Of a DNA stretch of 64,000 nucleotides, positions 49,159 through 58,160 are shown one piece after another (the stretch's first letter is position 1; the number at the start of each line of letters is the position of its first letter). Made by a program: the position numbers and the translations under genes. A model generated the notes under the pieces. That model was not told the origin of the DNA and did no database searches. It saw only the letters and a list, made by a program, of their open reading frames with translations. This stretch comes from Mesobacterium_A hydrothermale (lineage in GTDB: Bacteria > Pseudomonadota > Alphaproteobacteria > Rhodobacterales > Rhodobacteraceae), in NCBI RefSeq assembly GCF_035818635.1, contig NZ_JAYLLH010000005.1, positions 106,483 through 170,482 on the forward strand. The letters are read 5' to 3'.

Positions 49159-50502
49159 ATGATCAAGCGCGTGACGCACAGGATCCGGCGGATCGGGGCG
49201 CTGCACCTGCCGCCCCCGGCGCTGCTGGCGGTGTTCTATCTGGGGACCATCCTGTTGGGGGCCCTGCTGCTGTGGCTGCCGGTTTCGCACCACGGCGGGG
49301 TGGGACCTGGAATTGCGATCTTTACCTCGACCTCGGCCGTGACGGTGACGGGGCTTGCGCTGGTCGATACCGGCGCGGCCTTCACAGGCTTTGGGCAGGC
49401 GGTGATTGCCGTGCTGATCCAGCTGGGCGGGCTGGGGTTGATGACCTTCGCCGTGCTGGTTCTGGGCGCGCTGGGAATCCCGGTGGGCATGCCGCAACGG
49501 TTGATCCTGCGCGAAGACCTGAACCAGACATCGCTGTCAAACCTGACGGTTCTGGTACGCATCATCTTTACCGTTGCGCTGATCTGCCAGGCCGTCGGAG
49601 CGTTGTTGCTGTGCCTGGTCTTCGTACCGCAATTTGGCTGGAACGGTATCTGGCAGGCGGTGTTCCATTCGGTATCGGCCTTCAACAACGCAGGGTTCGC
49701 GTTGCATCCCGACAGCCTGTCGCACTGGGTTGGCGACCCGGTGGTCAACCTTGTGATCCCGGCGCTGTTCATCCTAGGCGGGCTTGGCTTCATCGTGCTG
49801 GGTGACATTTACCAGAAACGCCGGTGGCACCGTCTGACCGTGCATTCCAAGCTGATGATCGCGGGCAGCGGCGTGCTGATCGTCGGGGGGTCTGTCCTGT
49901 TCGGACTGATGGAATGGTCGAACCCCGAAACCATGGGCAACCTCAGTGTTGCAGAGAAGCTCTGGGCCAGCTGGTTCCAGGGGGTCAGCCCGCGCACCGC
50001 CGGGTTCAACACGATCAACACCGGGGGGATGCACGACAGCACCACGATGCTCACGATGGTGCTGATGCTGATCGGGGGCGGCAGCACCTCGACCGCCGGC
50101 GGCATCAAGGTGACCACCGTCGCGGTGCTGCTGCTGGCCACGGTCGCGTTTTTCCGCCGCCGCACATCGATGCATGCATTCGGGCGGTCTTTGGGGTTGG
50201 AGGAAGTGATGAAGGTCATGGCGCTGACCACGATATCCATGCTGATCGTGCTGACCTCGATTTTCCTGATTTCGATCAGCCATGACGGCCAGTTTGTCGA
50301 CCTGGTGTTCGAAGTGACCTCGGCTTTTGGGACAGCGGGCCTGTCGCGCGGGGCGACGCATGAATTGGACACGCTGGGGCGCGCGGTCATCATGTTCACC
50401 ATGTTCGTGGGCCGGGTGGGGCCATTGGTGGTGGGGTTCTTCCTGGCCACGCGCAGCACACCGCGGGTGAAATTCCCCGCTGGTCAGATCTATCTGGGCT
50501 AA
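49159..50502 (+). CDS. KtrB/TrkH-family potassium transporter membrane subunit
   Basis: A 447-residue K+ translocating subunit with four repeated MPM units. Filter-like sequences: STSAVTVTGLALVDT, HSVSAFNNAGFALH, FQGVSPRTAGFNTINTGG and VTSAFGTAGLSRG, each with the conserved Gly. GGGSTSTAGGIKVTTV is also typical. Pairs with the RCK protein encoded 3 bp upstream to form a Na+- or proton-coupled K+ uptake system. Confidence 0.93.
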   Translation: MIKRVTHRIRRIGALHLPPPALLAVFYLGTILLGALLLWLPVSHHGGVGPGIAIFTSTSAVTVTGLALVDTGAAFTGFGQAVIAVLIQLGGLGLMTFAVLVLGALGIPVGMPQRLILREDLNQTSLSNLTVLVRIIFTVALICQAVGALLLCLVFVPQFGWNGIWQAVFHSVSAFNNAGFALHPDSLSHWVGDPVVNLVIPALFILGGLGFIVLGDIYQKRRWHRLTVHSKLMIAGSGVLIVGGSVLFGLMEWSNPETMGNLSVAEKLWASWFQGVSPRTAGFNTINTGGMHDSTTMLTMVLMLIGGGSTSTAGGIKVTTVAVLLLATVAFFRRRTSMHAFGRSLGLEEVMKVMALTTISMLIVLTSIFLISISHDGQFVDLVFEVTSAFGTAGLSRGATHELDTLGRAVIMFTMFVGRVGPLVVGFFLATRSTPRVKFPAGQIYLG

Positions 50503-50520
50503 TCGCCGTCCACGCGACAC

Positions 50521-50549
50521 TTGCGTGACCGGGGCAAAGCGCCTATACG
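50521..50549 (+). promoter_or_regulatory. sigma-70-type promoter of rplS-rpmE
   Basis: TTGCGT (50521-50526), a 17-bp spacer and TATACG (50544-50549). The predicted start near 50556 leaves a leader of about 160 nt before rplS. The promoter lets rplS-rpmE be expressed independently of the ktrAB pair. Confidence 0.6.
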
Positions 50550-50718
50550 GCCCCATCTTCAGGTGCTGAGGCGACTCGGCGCCTTTTGATATTGGTGTCG
50601 GGAAACCTGCCGCCATCCAAAGCAAAGAACAGCTGGTGCACCCCTTTTACCCGGTTGGGTCAAAGCTCTGGCCAGACATTTCCGCGGGCAAACCGCGCGT
50701 AACAAAGGAGATGATCAG

Positions 50719-51102
50719 ATGAACCTGATCGCACAGCTGGAGGCGGAACAGATCGCTTCCCTGGGGAAAACCATCCCCGATTTCAAGGCCGGCGACACCG
50801 TTCGCGTTGGCTACAAGGTGACCGAAGGTTCGCGCACCCGTGTGCAGAACTACGAAGGTGTTTGCATCAGCCGCAAGAACGGCAAGGGCATTGCCGGTTC
50901 GTTCACCGTTCGCAAGATTTCCTTCGGTGAAGGTGTGGAGCGTGTGTTCCCGCTTTATTCGACCAACATCGACAGCATCGAAGTCGTGCGCCGTGGCCGC
51001 GTGCGTCGTTCGAAGCTGTATTTCCTGCGCTCGCGTCGCGGCAAGTCGGCCCGTATCGCAGAAGTTACCAACTACAAGGCCCCCAAGGGCGCCGAGGCGT
51101 AA
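50719..51102 (+). CDS. rplS: 50S ribosomal protein L19
   Basis: A 127-residue protein starting MNLIAQLEAEQIASLGKTIPDF, with GDTVRVGYKVTEGSRTRVQNYEGVCISRKN and the basic C-terminal RRGRVRRSKLYFLRSRRGKSARI. AAAGGAG precedes it. It forms part of the 30S-50S interface and precedes rpmE by 11 bp. Confidence 0.98.
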   Translation: MNLIAQLEAEQIASLGKTIPDFKAGDTVRVGYKVTEGSRTRVQNYEGVCISRKNGKGIAGSFTVRKISFGEGVERVFPLYSTNIDSIEVVRRGRVRRSKLYFLRSRRGKSARIAEVTNYKAPKGAEA

Positions 51103-51113
51103 GGACTGGCGAG

Positions 51114-51335
51114 ATGAAAAAAGATATCCATCCCGAATACCACCTCGTCGACGTCAAGATGACCGACGGCACCATCTTCCAGGTGCGCACCACCTGGGGC
51201 AAAGAGGGTGACACCATGACCCTGGACATCGACCCGACCGCGCACCCGGCGTGGAACGGTGGCAGCACCCGTCTGATGGACCAGGGCGGCCGCGTGTCCA
51301 AGTTCAAGAAGAAATACGAAGGCCTGGGCTTCTGA
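51114..51335 (+). CDS. rpmE: 50S ribosomal protein L31 (zinc-free form)
   Basis: A 73-residue bL31 starting MKKDIHPEYHLVDVKMTDGT. It has HPAWNGGSTRLMDQGGRVSKFKKKYEGLG at the end but none of the zinc-binding cysteines of the C+ form, so it is a zinc-independent type. It is followed by a strong terminator. Confidence 0.96.
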   Translation: MKKDIHPEYHLVDVKMTDGTIFQVRTTWGKEGDTMTLDIDPTAHPAWNGGSTRLMDQGGRVSKFKKKYEGLGF

Positions 51336-51360
51336 TCTGCCCCGCCTTTCAGGTTTCGGG

Positions 51361-51392
51361 AAACGCCGTCCTTCGGGGCGGCGTTTTCTTTT
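51361..51392 (+). terminator. rho-independent terminator of rplS-rpmE with UUCG tetraloop
   Basis: AAACGCCGTCC (51361-51371), loop TTCG and GGGCGGCGTTT (51376-51386) form an 11-bp stem with one wobble pair, followed by TCTTTT. A textbook intrinsic terminator. Confidence 0.95.
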
Positions 51393-51533
51393 GCGGGGTG
51401 GTTCGGGGCTGAGTCCCCAGCGCCACGAAACCGGGCGGAAAATCTGCGACGGGTTTTCTTGTCTGTCCCCAACATATATTGTAGCGCTCGGCAAAACACC
51501 GCAGATCATGCGGGTCAGACAAGGGGCGGAGCG

Positions 51534-52343
51534 GTGGCTCATATTATCGTTGTAGGGAACGAAAAGGGCGGTGCGGGCAAGTCCACCGTGTCGATGCACG
51601 TGGCCTCGGCGCTGGCGCGCATGGGCCACCGGGTCGGTGCGCTGGACCTTGACCTGCGGCAGCGCACGCTGGGCCGTTACGTCGACAACCGACGTGCTTT
51701 TTCCGAGGCAGAAGGCCTTGGCCTGCCGTCGCCAACCTACATTGACCTGCCAGAGATCGACCCGGCGGCATTGCAACCCGGTGAAAACATCTATGATCAC
51801 CGTCTGTCGGCAGCGGTTTCAGAGCTGGAACCCGAAAGCGATTTCATCCTCATTGACTGTCCCGGCTCGCACACCCGGCTCAGCCAGGTGGCGCATTCGC
51901 TGGCCGATACGCTGATCACGCCGCTGAACGACAGTTTCGTCGATTTCGATCTGCTGGCCCATGTCGACAGCGACGGGTTGAAGATCAAGGGCCCATCGGT
52001 CTATTCCGAGATGGTCTGGAACGCGCGGCAACTGCGGGCGCAGGCCGGGTTGCAGCCCATAGACTGGGTGGTTCTGCGCAACCGTCTGGGCGCCCAGCAA
52101 ATGGTCAACAAGCAAAAGATGGAAAACGCGTTGGAACGGCTGTCGAAGCGGATTGGCTTCCGCATCGTGCCGGGCTTTACCGAACGGGTGATTTTCCGGG
52201 AACTGTTCCCCCGTGGGCTGACCTTGCTTGATCTCAAGGATGTGGGCGTCAAGCAACTGAACATTTCCAACGTGGCAGCCCGACAGGAACTGCGCGACCT
52301 GATCAAGTCGCTGAACCTGCCGGGCGTCACGGTGACGTTCTAG
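51534..52343 (+). CDS. mipZ: MipZ-type division-plane positioning ATPase
   Basis: A 269-residue ParA/MinD-family ATPase that forms a polar gradient and inhibits FtsZ near the poles. The deviant Walker A is GNEKGGAGKSTVSMHVA (residues 8-24), with LDLDLRQRTLGRYVDNR (A' region) and FILIDCPGSH (Walker B). The start is GTG 51534 behind AAGGGGCGGAGCG; an upstream in-frame ATG at 51459 is rejected. The location after rplS-rpmE is usual in Rhodobacterales. It converges with the GST gene. Confidence 0.94.
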   Translation: MAHIIVVGNEKGGAGKSTVSMHVASALARMGHRVGALDLDLRQRTLGRYVDNRRAFSEAEGLGLPSPTYIDLPEIDPAALQPGENIYDHRLSAAVSELEPESDFILIDCPGSHTRLSQVAHSLADTLITPLNDSFVDFDLLAHVDSDGLKIKGPSVYSEMVWNARQLRAQAGLQPIDWVVLRNRLGAQQMVNKQKMENALERLSKRIGFRIVPGFTERVIFRELFPRGLTLLDLKDVGVKQLNISNVAARQELRDLIKSLNLPGVTVTF

Positions 52344-52347
52344 CGCC

Positions 52348-53040
52348 CTAGTCCGCCGGTCCGGGCCAATCCTTCGTTTCCAGTGCGTCCATCGCGTACC
52401 ACGGCAGGGTCTTGCCGGTGGTCATGCCCCAGCGCCGCCATTCGCGGAACGCGTCGTCTTGCAGGTGCGCGGCGACATAGGCCTGCGCCACCTCATCAAC
52501 CGGTAGCCCATAGGTCGCGATCCGCGCCGCGACCGGGGCAAAAAACGCGTCCACCGCCGAATAGGCACCGCACAGCCACGGGCCATCCGCGCCGAACCGG
52601 TCGCGGGCAAAGGCCCAGATCAACTCCAGCCGGGCGACATCGGACAGAACCTCTTCTGACGGCTGGAAATTCGCGTAGGCCAACCGCAGGTTCATCGGGC
52701 AGGCGCCGCGCAGCGCGCTGAACCCTGAATGCATCTCTGCGGCCATCGACCGTGCGGTTGCGCGGGCCGCAGGGTCTGTGGGCCAAAGCCCGGCCTCGGG
52801 GTGGCGACTGGCCAGTTCTTCGGCAATCGCCAGCGAATCCCAGACCGCTGCGCCTTCGGGTGTGATCATCGTTGGCACCGTACGGGCGGGGCGCGCGGCG
52901 CTGACCTGTTCAGCCACGCTGCTGGCGCTGAAATCCACCAGTTCTTGCTCTGCGCTCAGTCCGAATTTGCGAAACAGCAACCAGCCGCGCAAGGACCAAC
53001 TGGAATACGCGGGGTCGCCGATGATCAGGCGATAACTCAT
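52348..53040 (-). CDS. glutathione S-transferase
   Basis: A 230-residue protein with an N-terminal thioredoxin-like GST domain (YRLIIGDPAYSSWSLRGWLLFRKFGL; the SSWS region holds the likely glutathione-activating Ser) and a helical C-terminal domain. TVPTMITPEGAAVWDSLAIAEEL contains the glutathione-binding cis-Pro and Ser. The start ATG at 53040 follows AAGG. It is convergent with mipZ and divergent from rpoH. Confidence 0.92.
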   Translation of the reverse strand: MSYRLIIGDPAYSSWSLRGWLLFRKFGLSAEQELVDFSASSVAEQVSAARPARTVPTMITPEGAAVWDSLAIAEELASRHPEAGLWPTDPAARATARSMAAEMHSGFSALRGACPMNLRLAYANFQPSEEVLSDVARLELIWAFARDRFGADGPWLCGAYSAVDAFFAPVAARIATYGLPVDEVAQAYVAAHLQDDAFREWRRWGMTTGKTLPWYAMDALETKDWPGPAD

Positions 53041-53177
53041 GGCAGAACCTTTCCATCTGTGTGCCACACCAAGTATGGCACGCCGCCGGTCCGGCCAAAG
53101 CGCAAAGTTGTGGCGTTCCCCATCACGGGGCCTGATGGGTCGATTCCGGGGCGCAACGGTCTTTTCGAAACTGAAAG

Positions 53178-53207
53178 TGATCCGGTTGGGGTTTCGCCTC
53201 GTAACCA
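53178..53207 (+). promoter_or_regulatory. RpoE (ECF15/ChrR)-type promoter of rpoH
   Basis: TGATCC (53178-53183), an 18-bp spacer and TAACCA (53202-53207) match the TGATCC-N(17-19)-TA-type promoter known for RpoE of Rhodobacter-type bacteria, which drives the second rpoH gene under singlet oxygen stress. The start codon is about 50 bp downstream. Confidence 0.65.
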
Positions 53208-53256
53208 TACCAAACAGCCCCGGAAACCAGGGGCGACGGATCCAAGGGGGAAGACG

Positions 53257-54135
53257 ATGGCACTTGATGCATTTAACGACCAAACCCTGTCGCGCAAGGC
53301 GATGAAGGCCGAAATCCTAGATGCAGAGACAGAATTGCGGTTGGCTTATGCCTGGCGTGATCAGCGGGACGAAGCCGCGCTGCATCGTCTGATCACCGCC
53401 TACATGCGGCTAGCGATTTCGATGGCGTCGAAGTTCCGCCGCTATGGCGCGCCGATGAACGACCTGATCCAGGAGGCCGGGCTGGGCCTGATGAAGGCCG
53501 CCGACAAGTTTGACCCTGATCGCGGCGTGCGGTTTTCGACCTATGCGATCTGGTGGATCAAAGCCAGCATCCAGGATTACGTGATGCGCAACTGGTCTAT
53601 GGTTCGGACCGGATCGACCAGCAGCCAGAAATCGCTGTTTTTCAACATGAAGCGTGTTCAGGCGCGGCTGGAACGCGAAGCCGCCGCAGAGGGCCGGGTG
53701 CTGGAAAGCCACGTGCTGCACCAGATGATCGCCGACGACCTTGGTGTGCCGTTGCACGACGTGGAAATGATGGCGGGCCGGTTGCAAGGTTCGGATTTTT
53801 CGTTGAACGCGACACAGTCGACCGACGAGGAAGGCCGCGAGTGGATCGAAACGCTGGAAGACGATGGCGAACACGCCGCCGAGATCGTGCAAGAGGATCT
53901 GGACTGGGCGCAATTGCGCGAATGGCTGCTGGTGGCAATGAACGGGCTGAACGAACGCGAAAGGTTAATCGTTCGAGAACGCAAATTGCGGGAAGAAAGC
54001 CGCACGCTGGAATCGTTGGGCCAGGAGTTGGGGTTGTCGAAGGAGCGTGTGCGTCAGCTGGAAGCGGCGGCCTTCGCCAAGATGCGGAAATCGCTTGAAG
54101 CGCAAAGCCACGAGGTCCATGCATTCTTCGCATGA
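53257..54135 (+). CDS. rpoH: RNA polymerase sigma-32 factor (RpoH, probably RpoHII type)
   Basis: A 292-residue sigma-70-family factor. Region 2 includes AYMRLAISMASKFRRYGAPMNDLIQEAGLGLMKAADKFDP, the RpoH box region is ...DYVMRNWSMVRTGSTSSQKSLFFNM, and region 4.2 is LESLGQELGLSKERVRQLEAAAF. Directs RNA polymerase to heat-shock and oxidative stress promoters. AAGGGGGAAGACG precedes ATG 53257. The upstream RpoE-type promoter supports the RpoHII assignment. The stop overlaps the chaN start (ATGA). Confidence 0.93.
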   Translation: MALDAFNDQTLSRKAMKAEILDAETELRLAYAWRDQRDEAALHRLITAYMRLAISMASKFRRYGAPMNDLIQEAGLGLMKAADKFDPDRGVRFSTYAIWWIKASIQDYVMRNWSMVRTGSTSSQKSLFFNMKRVQARLEREAAAEGRVLESHVLHQMIADDLGVPLHDVEMMAGRLQGSDFSLNATQSTDEEGREWIETLEDDGEHAAEIVQEDLDWAQLREWLLVAMNGLNERERLIVRERKLREESRTLESLGQELGLSKERVRQLEAAAFAKMRKSLEAQSHEVHAFFA

Positions 54136-54920
54136 GACATCTGATCGCCTGCCTCGCACTTGCCGCCGCCCCCGTTTTCGCCGCAGATCTGCAGGGGGTT
54201 GACGTGGTGTTCCTTGGGGAGCAGCACGACAACCCACACCACCACGCGCGGCAGGCAGAGCTGACCGCGGACTTATCGCCCAAGGCGCTGGTGTTCGAGA
54301 TGCTGACAGCGGAACAGGCCACGCAGGTGACGCCGGACCTGATCGGGGACGAGGCGGCACTGGAAGCGGCCTTGGGCTGGAACGACAGCGGCTGGCCGGA
54401 TTTCAGCATGTATTATCCGATCTTCGCGGCCGCCCCGCAGGCGCGGGTTTACGGTGCCGCCGTTCCGCGCGACGCGGCGCGCGCGGCGATGTCGGATGTC
54501 GTGGCGGCATTTGACGGCGATGCCGCTGCGTTTGGACTTGATCAACCCTTGCCAGAGGATCAGCAGGCCGCGCGCGAAGAACTGCAGCAGGCGGCGCATT
54601 GCAACGCATTGCCGCCGGAAATGCTGCCGATGATGGTCTCGGTCCAGCGTCTGCGTGATGCCGAACTGGCGCGGCAGGCCAAGCTTGCCTATCAGGCGAC
54701 GGGTGGTCCGGTGGTGGTGATCACCGGCAACGGGCACGCGCGCGAAGACTGGGGTGCTCCGGTGGCCCTGGCCGCTGCGGCGCCGGACCTGACAATCGCG
54801 GCACTGGGGCAAGGCGAAGACGACCGCGACCCCGAGGGCCGGTTCGATACGGTGGCACATTCCCCCAGTATCGAACGCGAAGACCCGTGCGAGGCGTTCC
54901 TGAAGTCCCGCGGCAATTGA
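54132..54920 (+). CDS. ChaN-family (DUF399) heme-binding exported protein
   Basis: A 262-residue protein with signal peptide MRHLIACLALAAAPVFA. The family motif GEQHDNPHHHARQAEL follows VDVVFLG; VVVITGNGHARED near residue 195 is the second conserved His region. ChaN relatives bind heme or iron at the membrane. It is translationally coupled to rpoH, so it is probably part of the same stress operon. No lipobox cysteine is seen, unlike many ChaN lipoproteins. Confidence 0.88.
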   Translation: MRHLIACLALAAAPVFAADLQGVDVVFLGEQHDNPHHHARQAELTADLSPKALVFEMLTAEQATQVTPDLIGDEAALEAALGWNDSGWPDFSMYYPIFAAAPQARVYGAAVPRDAARAAMSDVVAAFDGDAAAFGLDQPLPEDQQAAREELQQAAHCNALPPEMLPMMVSVQRLRDAELARQAKLAYQATGGPVVVITGNGHAREDWGAPVALAAAAPDLTIAALGQGEDDRDPEGRFDTVAHSPSIEREDPCEAFLKSRGN

Positions 54921-54974
54921 GTTTTCCGGCGGCGCTGCGTAACACTGCCCTGACGTGAACAGCGGGGCAGGGCC

Positions 54975-56168
54975 ATGTTGCAGGGAAAATCCATCCTTCT
55001 GATCATCGGCGGCGGGATCGCCGCCTACAAATGCCTCGACCTGATCCGTCGCTTGCGCGAACGCGGGGCCAGCGTGACACCCGTACTGACCCGCGCGGGG
55101 GCAGAGTTCGTGACCCCGCTGTCGGTGTCGGCGCTGTGCGAACGCAAGGTCTTTCAGGACCTGTTCGACCTGACGGACGAGGCCGAGATGGGCCATATCC
55201 AGTTGAGCCGGTCTGCCGATCTTGTGCTGGTCGCCCCTGCAACCGCCGACTTGATGGCGAAGATGGCGCAGGGGCTGGCGAACGATCTGGCCTCGACCCT
55301 GCTGCTGGCCACCGACACACCGGTGATGATCGCGCCGGCGATGAACGTGCGGATGTGGGACCACCCCGCCACACAGCGCAACCTTGCGACGTTGAAGGCT
55401 GACGGTGTGACCGTCATCGGCCCGAACGAAGGTGGCATGGCCTGCGGCGAATTCGGTGCGGGCCGGATGGCGGAGCCGCTGGAAATCGTCGCGGCGGTCG
55501 ACGCGCAGTTTGCCGATGGTCCGCTCAAGGGCAAGCGGATCCTTGTCACCTCTGGCCCGACGCATGAGCCGATTGATCCGGTGCGCTATATCGCCAACCG
55601 GTCGTCCGGCGCGCAAGGCACCGGTATTGCCAAGGCGCTGCGCGATCTGGGGGCGGAAGTGGTGTTCGTCACCGGTCCGGCCAGCGTACCGCCGCCCGAC
55701 GGGGTCCAGGTGATTGCGGTGGAAAGTGCGCAGCAGATGCACGATGCGGTGATGGCCGCGCTGCCGGTGGATGCGGGTGTCTTTGCCGCCGCCGTCGCGG
55801 ATTGGCGGGTAAAGGCCCAGTCGAGCCAGAAGATCAAGAAAACCCGCGAAGGGCTGCCGACACTGGAATTCGCGGAAAATCCCGACATCCTTGCCACGGT
55901 GTCCAGGCTGACCAAGAACCGTCCGCCCCTGGTGGTGGGCTTTGCCGCGGAAACAGAGGATGTGGTCGCGCTGGCGACGGCGAAACGGGGCCGCAAGGGC
56001 TGTGACTGGATCGTGGCGAACGATGTCAGTCCCGCGACCGGTATCATGGGCGGCAGTGAAAACGCGGTGACTTTGATCACCGACGACGGCGCAGAAAGCT
56101 GGCCGCGCATGGGCAAGGATGCGGTCGCCCGGCAACTGGCCGATCGGATCGCGCGGGCGCTGGCATGA
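54975..56168 (+). CDS. coaBC: bifunctional phosphopantothenoylcysteine decarboxylase/synthase
   Basis: A 397-residue two-domain CoA biosynthesis enzyme. CoaC half (about 1-180): ILLIIGGGIAAYKCLDLIRRL, APAMNVRMWDHPATQRN and the active-site Cys region GGMACGEFGAGRMAEP. CoaB half (about 185-397): LVTSGPTHEPIDPVRYIANRSSG and FAAETEDVVALATAK. Together they make 4'-phosphopantetheine from phosphopantothenate and cysteine. It is coupled to dut by a 4-bp overlap. Confidence 0.97.
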   Translation: MLQGKSILLIIGGGIAAYKCLDLIRRLRERGASVTPVLTRAGAEFVTPLSVSALCERKVFQDLFDLTDEAEMGHIQLSRSADLVLVAPATADLMAKMAQGLANDLASTLLLATDTPVMIAPAMNVRMWDHPATQRNLATLKADGVTVIGPNEGGMACGEFGAGRMAEPLEIVAAVDAQFADGPLKGKRILVTSGPTHEPIDPVRYIANRSSGAQGTGIAKALRDLGAEVVFVTGPASVPPPDGVQVIAVESAQQMHDAVMAALPVDAGVFAAAVADWRVKAQSSQKIKKTREGLPTLEFAENPDILATVSRLTKNRPPLVVGFAAETEDVVALATAKRGRKGCDWIVANDVSPATGIMGGSENAVTLITDDGAESWPRMGKDAVARQLADRIARALA

Positions 56169-56614
56169 CGGTTGTCCGGTTTCAACGCGTCGCGGGCAAT
56201 ACGGACCTGGCTGTGCCGGCCTATGCCACGCCGGGGGCGGCGGGTCTGGACCTGCGGGCCTTTCTGCCGGACGGGCCGCTGGTGCTGGAACTGAACCGCG
56301 TGCATCTGGTGCCCACCGGATTCCGGGTGGAACTGCCCGCAGGCACGGAAATGCAAATTCGTGCGCGGTCGGGGCTTGCCCTGAAACACGGGATCATCCT
56401 GCCCAACGCGCCCGGCACTGTGGACGAGGATTACCGGGGCGAAGTCATGGTTGGCCTGATGAACCTTGGGCAGGCACCGTTTGCCATCGCGCATGGCGAG
56501 CGTATCGCACAGGCGGTGATCGCCGATGTCAGACGCGTCACGATCGAAGAGGCCGCAACCCTGTCGGATACCGCGCGGGGGGCCGGCGGGTTTGGATCGA
56601 CCGGACGGGAGTAA
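56165..56614 (+). CDS. dut: deoxyuridine 5'-triphosphate nucleotidohydrolase
   Basis: A 149-residue trimeric dUTPase hydrolysing dUTP to dUMP. All motifs are visible: PGAAGLDLRA, ARSGLALKHG, NAPGTVDEDYRGE, ERIAQAVI and RGAGGFGSTGRE at the C-terminus. It overlaps coaBC by 4 bp, a common pairing in proteobacteria. Confidence 0.98.
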   Translation: MTVVRFQRVAGNTDLAVPAYATPGAAGLDLRAFLPDGPLVLELNRVHLVPTGFRVELPAGTEMQIRARSGLALKHGIILPNAPGTVDEDYRGEVMVGLMNLGQAPFAIAHGERIAQAVIADVRRVTIEEAATLSDTARGAGGFGSTGRE

Positions 56615-56844
56615 ACGCCCTTTGCGGGTAGGAAAGGTTAATTTTCCCCTTAGACATGTTTTGTCTTTCCCGTATAAATTGCGTCAGGGCTGGCCGTTTC
56701 TCCATTACCTATGAGTTCATTGGCACGAACTGCCGTCAATGCAACGCATCTGTGGGGACCGCTGCCGCTGTGGGGGCTGTTTTTGGGTATCGTTTGACCG
56801 AGTATTGCCAAAAAGGCGCGCAGCAATCTGCTTTGTCCGTCGGG

Positions 56845-57180
56845 TCAGGCCTCTGGGTCTGACCCGATCTCATTTTCAAGGAACCTCTCGAAGGCATCCA
56901 GGTGGATTGGCTCGAACTGTCCGAACCCCTGCATCCAAACGCTTGCAGAGCGCAGCGAGTCCGGCTCCAGCTTGCACCATTTCACCCGCCCGCGTTTTTC
57001 CTGGCTGATCAGCCCGGCCTCGGCCAGAACGCCCAGGTGTTTGGAAATCGCGGCGAGGGACATTTCGAATGGTTCGGCCACGTCGGTCACTGCCATATCA
57101 TCTTCCAGCAACATCGACAGGATTTGCCGCCGGGTCGGGTCTGCCAGCGCGGCAAAGACGGCGTCCAGATGCCGGCTCAC
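56845..57180 (-). CDS. ArsR-family transcriptional regulator
   Basis: A 111-residue winged-helix repressor: FAALADPTRRQILSMLLEDDMAVTDVAEPFEMSLAAISKHLGVLAEAGLI. Later residues KRGRVKWCKLEPDSL resemble the SdpR subgroup, with no obvious metal-binding CxC. It starts 4 bp inside the stop of the upstream hydrolase gene and so shares its operon. Regulatory target unknown, possibly the hydrolase. Confidence 0.92.
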   Translation of the reverse strand: MSRHLDAVFAALADPTRRQILSMLLEDDMAVTDVAEPFEMSLAAISKHLGVLAEAGLISQEKRGRVKWCKLEPDSLRSASVWMQGFGQFEPIHLDAFERFLENEIGSDPEA

Positions 57181-58160
57181 GGGCGGTCGTCCAGAATGAA
57201 ACCGGCGATCGCGTCGACCAACCCGTCGGTCAGTGGAAGGTTCGGATCCCGATAGGTGGTCATGTTGTCCTGTCGCGTCGGTCCGGGGGTGGTTTTCAGG
57301 ACATGTGTCATACCCGGCAGGGTCAGTCTTTGGGAGTCGGGGCGAGCCTGGGCCAGTACGTCGGCGTCCTGCATGCCGATTTGCAGGTCGGCGTCCCCCT
57401 GCACGATCAACAAGGGCAGATCGGTCGCCTGCGCCAATTCCGTCGGGTTATGGGCGAAAAGGTCGATCAGAAAGGGCTGTACCTGTGGTGCAAAAAGTCC
57501 CTGCAAGCTGGGGGGCAGGTCCGCCACCGGAACCGGGTTGCCGATGACCAGTTGTAAGATGGCTTTTTGCGCCATGGGCAGATCGTTTTCCAGTTCGGGC
57601 ACACGGCTGAGTTGTTCGAGCAGGATTGCGCTGACCGGGCGGCCCGGTGTAGCCAGCAGGATGATCCCGCACAGGTCATCGCGCCGTTGAGCGACCTTCA
57701 GGGCGATCAACCCGCCCTCGGAATGGCCGGCCAGCCAGACGCAGGTTTGAGGCCCGCGATCACGCAGCATGTCGATCAGAAGATCGGCATCCCGGGCATA
57801 GGCGTCCAGGGTAACCGCATTCCCATCGCCGCCGCTGGTTCCGACCCCGCGCTTGTCGGCGCGCAGGGTCGCTATGGCGTGGTCAGCCAATCCTTCTGCC
57901 AGCTTGCGGTAGGTGTCGGTTTTCAGCCCGAACGCCGAATTTCCGTTCCGATCCGTCGGGCCAGAGCCGGGCAGGATCAGAACCGCCGCTCGTACGCTTT
58001 CGGGCAGCGACAGCGTGGCGCCCAGCGGGCCCGCCGGGCCGGGCAGGGTCAGGTCGGTTTCCGCGGCGGCGACAGGGCTGCTCAGGGCGCAGCACAGCAG
58101 CAGCGCACCGGTAATGCGGCCGAGAGCGGTCTTGCGCAGGAGTTTGGCGGTATGTGTCAC
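57177..58160 (-). CDS. exported alpha/beta hydrolase
   Basis: About 327 residues. A signal peptide follows a basic start (VTHTAKLLRKTALGRITGALLLCCALSSPVAA), then TDLTLPGPAGPLGATLSLP. The nucleophile elbow is GHSEGG (about residue 135), preceded by the oxyanion region ILPGSGPTDRNG; His is probably in GMTHVLK near the end. I chose GTG 58160 because it gives a normal signal peptide; a TTG at 58196 is the alternative. Substrate unknown; cleaves esters or peptide bonds at the periplasm. Confidence 0.85.
   Translation of the reverse strand: MTHTAKLLRKTALGRITGALLLCCALSSPVAAAETDLTLPGPAGPLGATLSLPESVRAAVLILPGSGPTDRNGNSAFGLKTDTYRKLAEGLADHAIATLRADKRGVGTSGGDGNAVTLDAYARDADLLIDMLRDRGPQTCVWLAGHSEGGLIALKVAQRRDDLCGIILLATPGRPVSAILLEQLSRVPELENDLPMAQKAILQLVIGNPVPVADLPPSLQGLFAPQVQPFLIDLFAHNPTELAQATDLPLLIVQGDADLQIGMQDADVLAQARPDSQRLTLPGMTHVLKTTPGPTRQDNMTTYRDPNLPLTDGLVDAIAGFILDDRP

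Noticed and set aside
54273..56135. 620-codon minus-strand open frame
   Set aside because: Antisense to chaN and coaBC; biased composition and no motif.
56615..56844. Short plus-strand frame (56656-56862) between dut and the ArsR gene
   Set aside because: No Shine-Dalgarno, overlaps the ArsR 3' end and has no gene-like composition.
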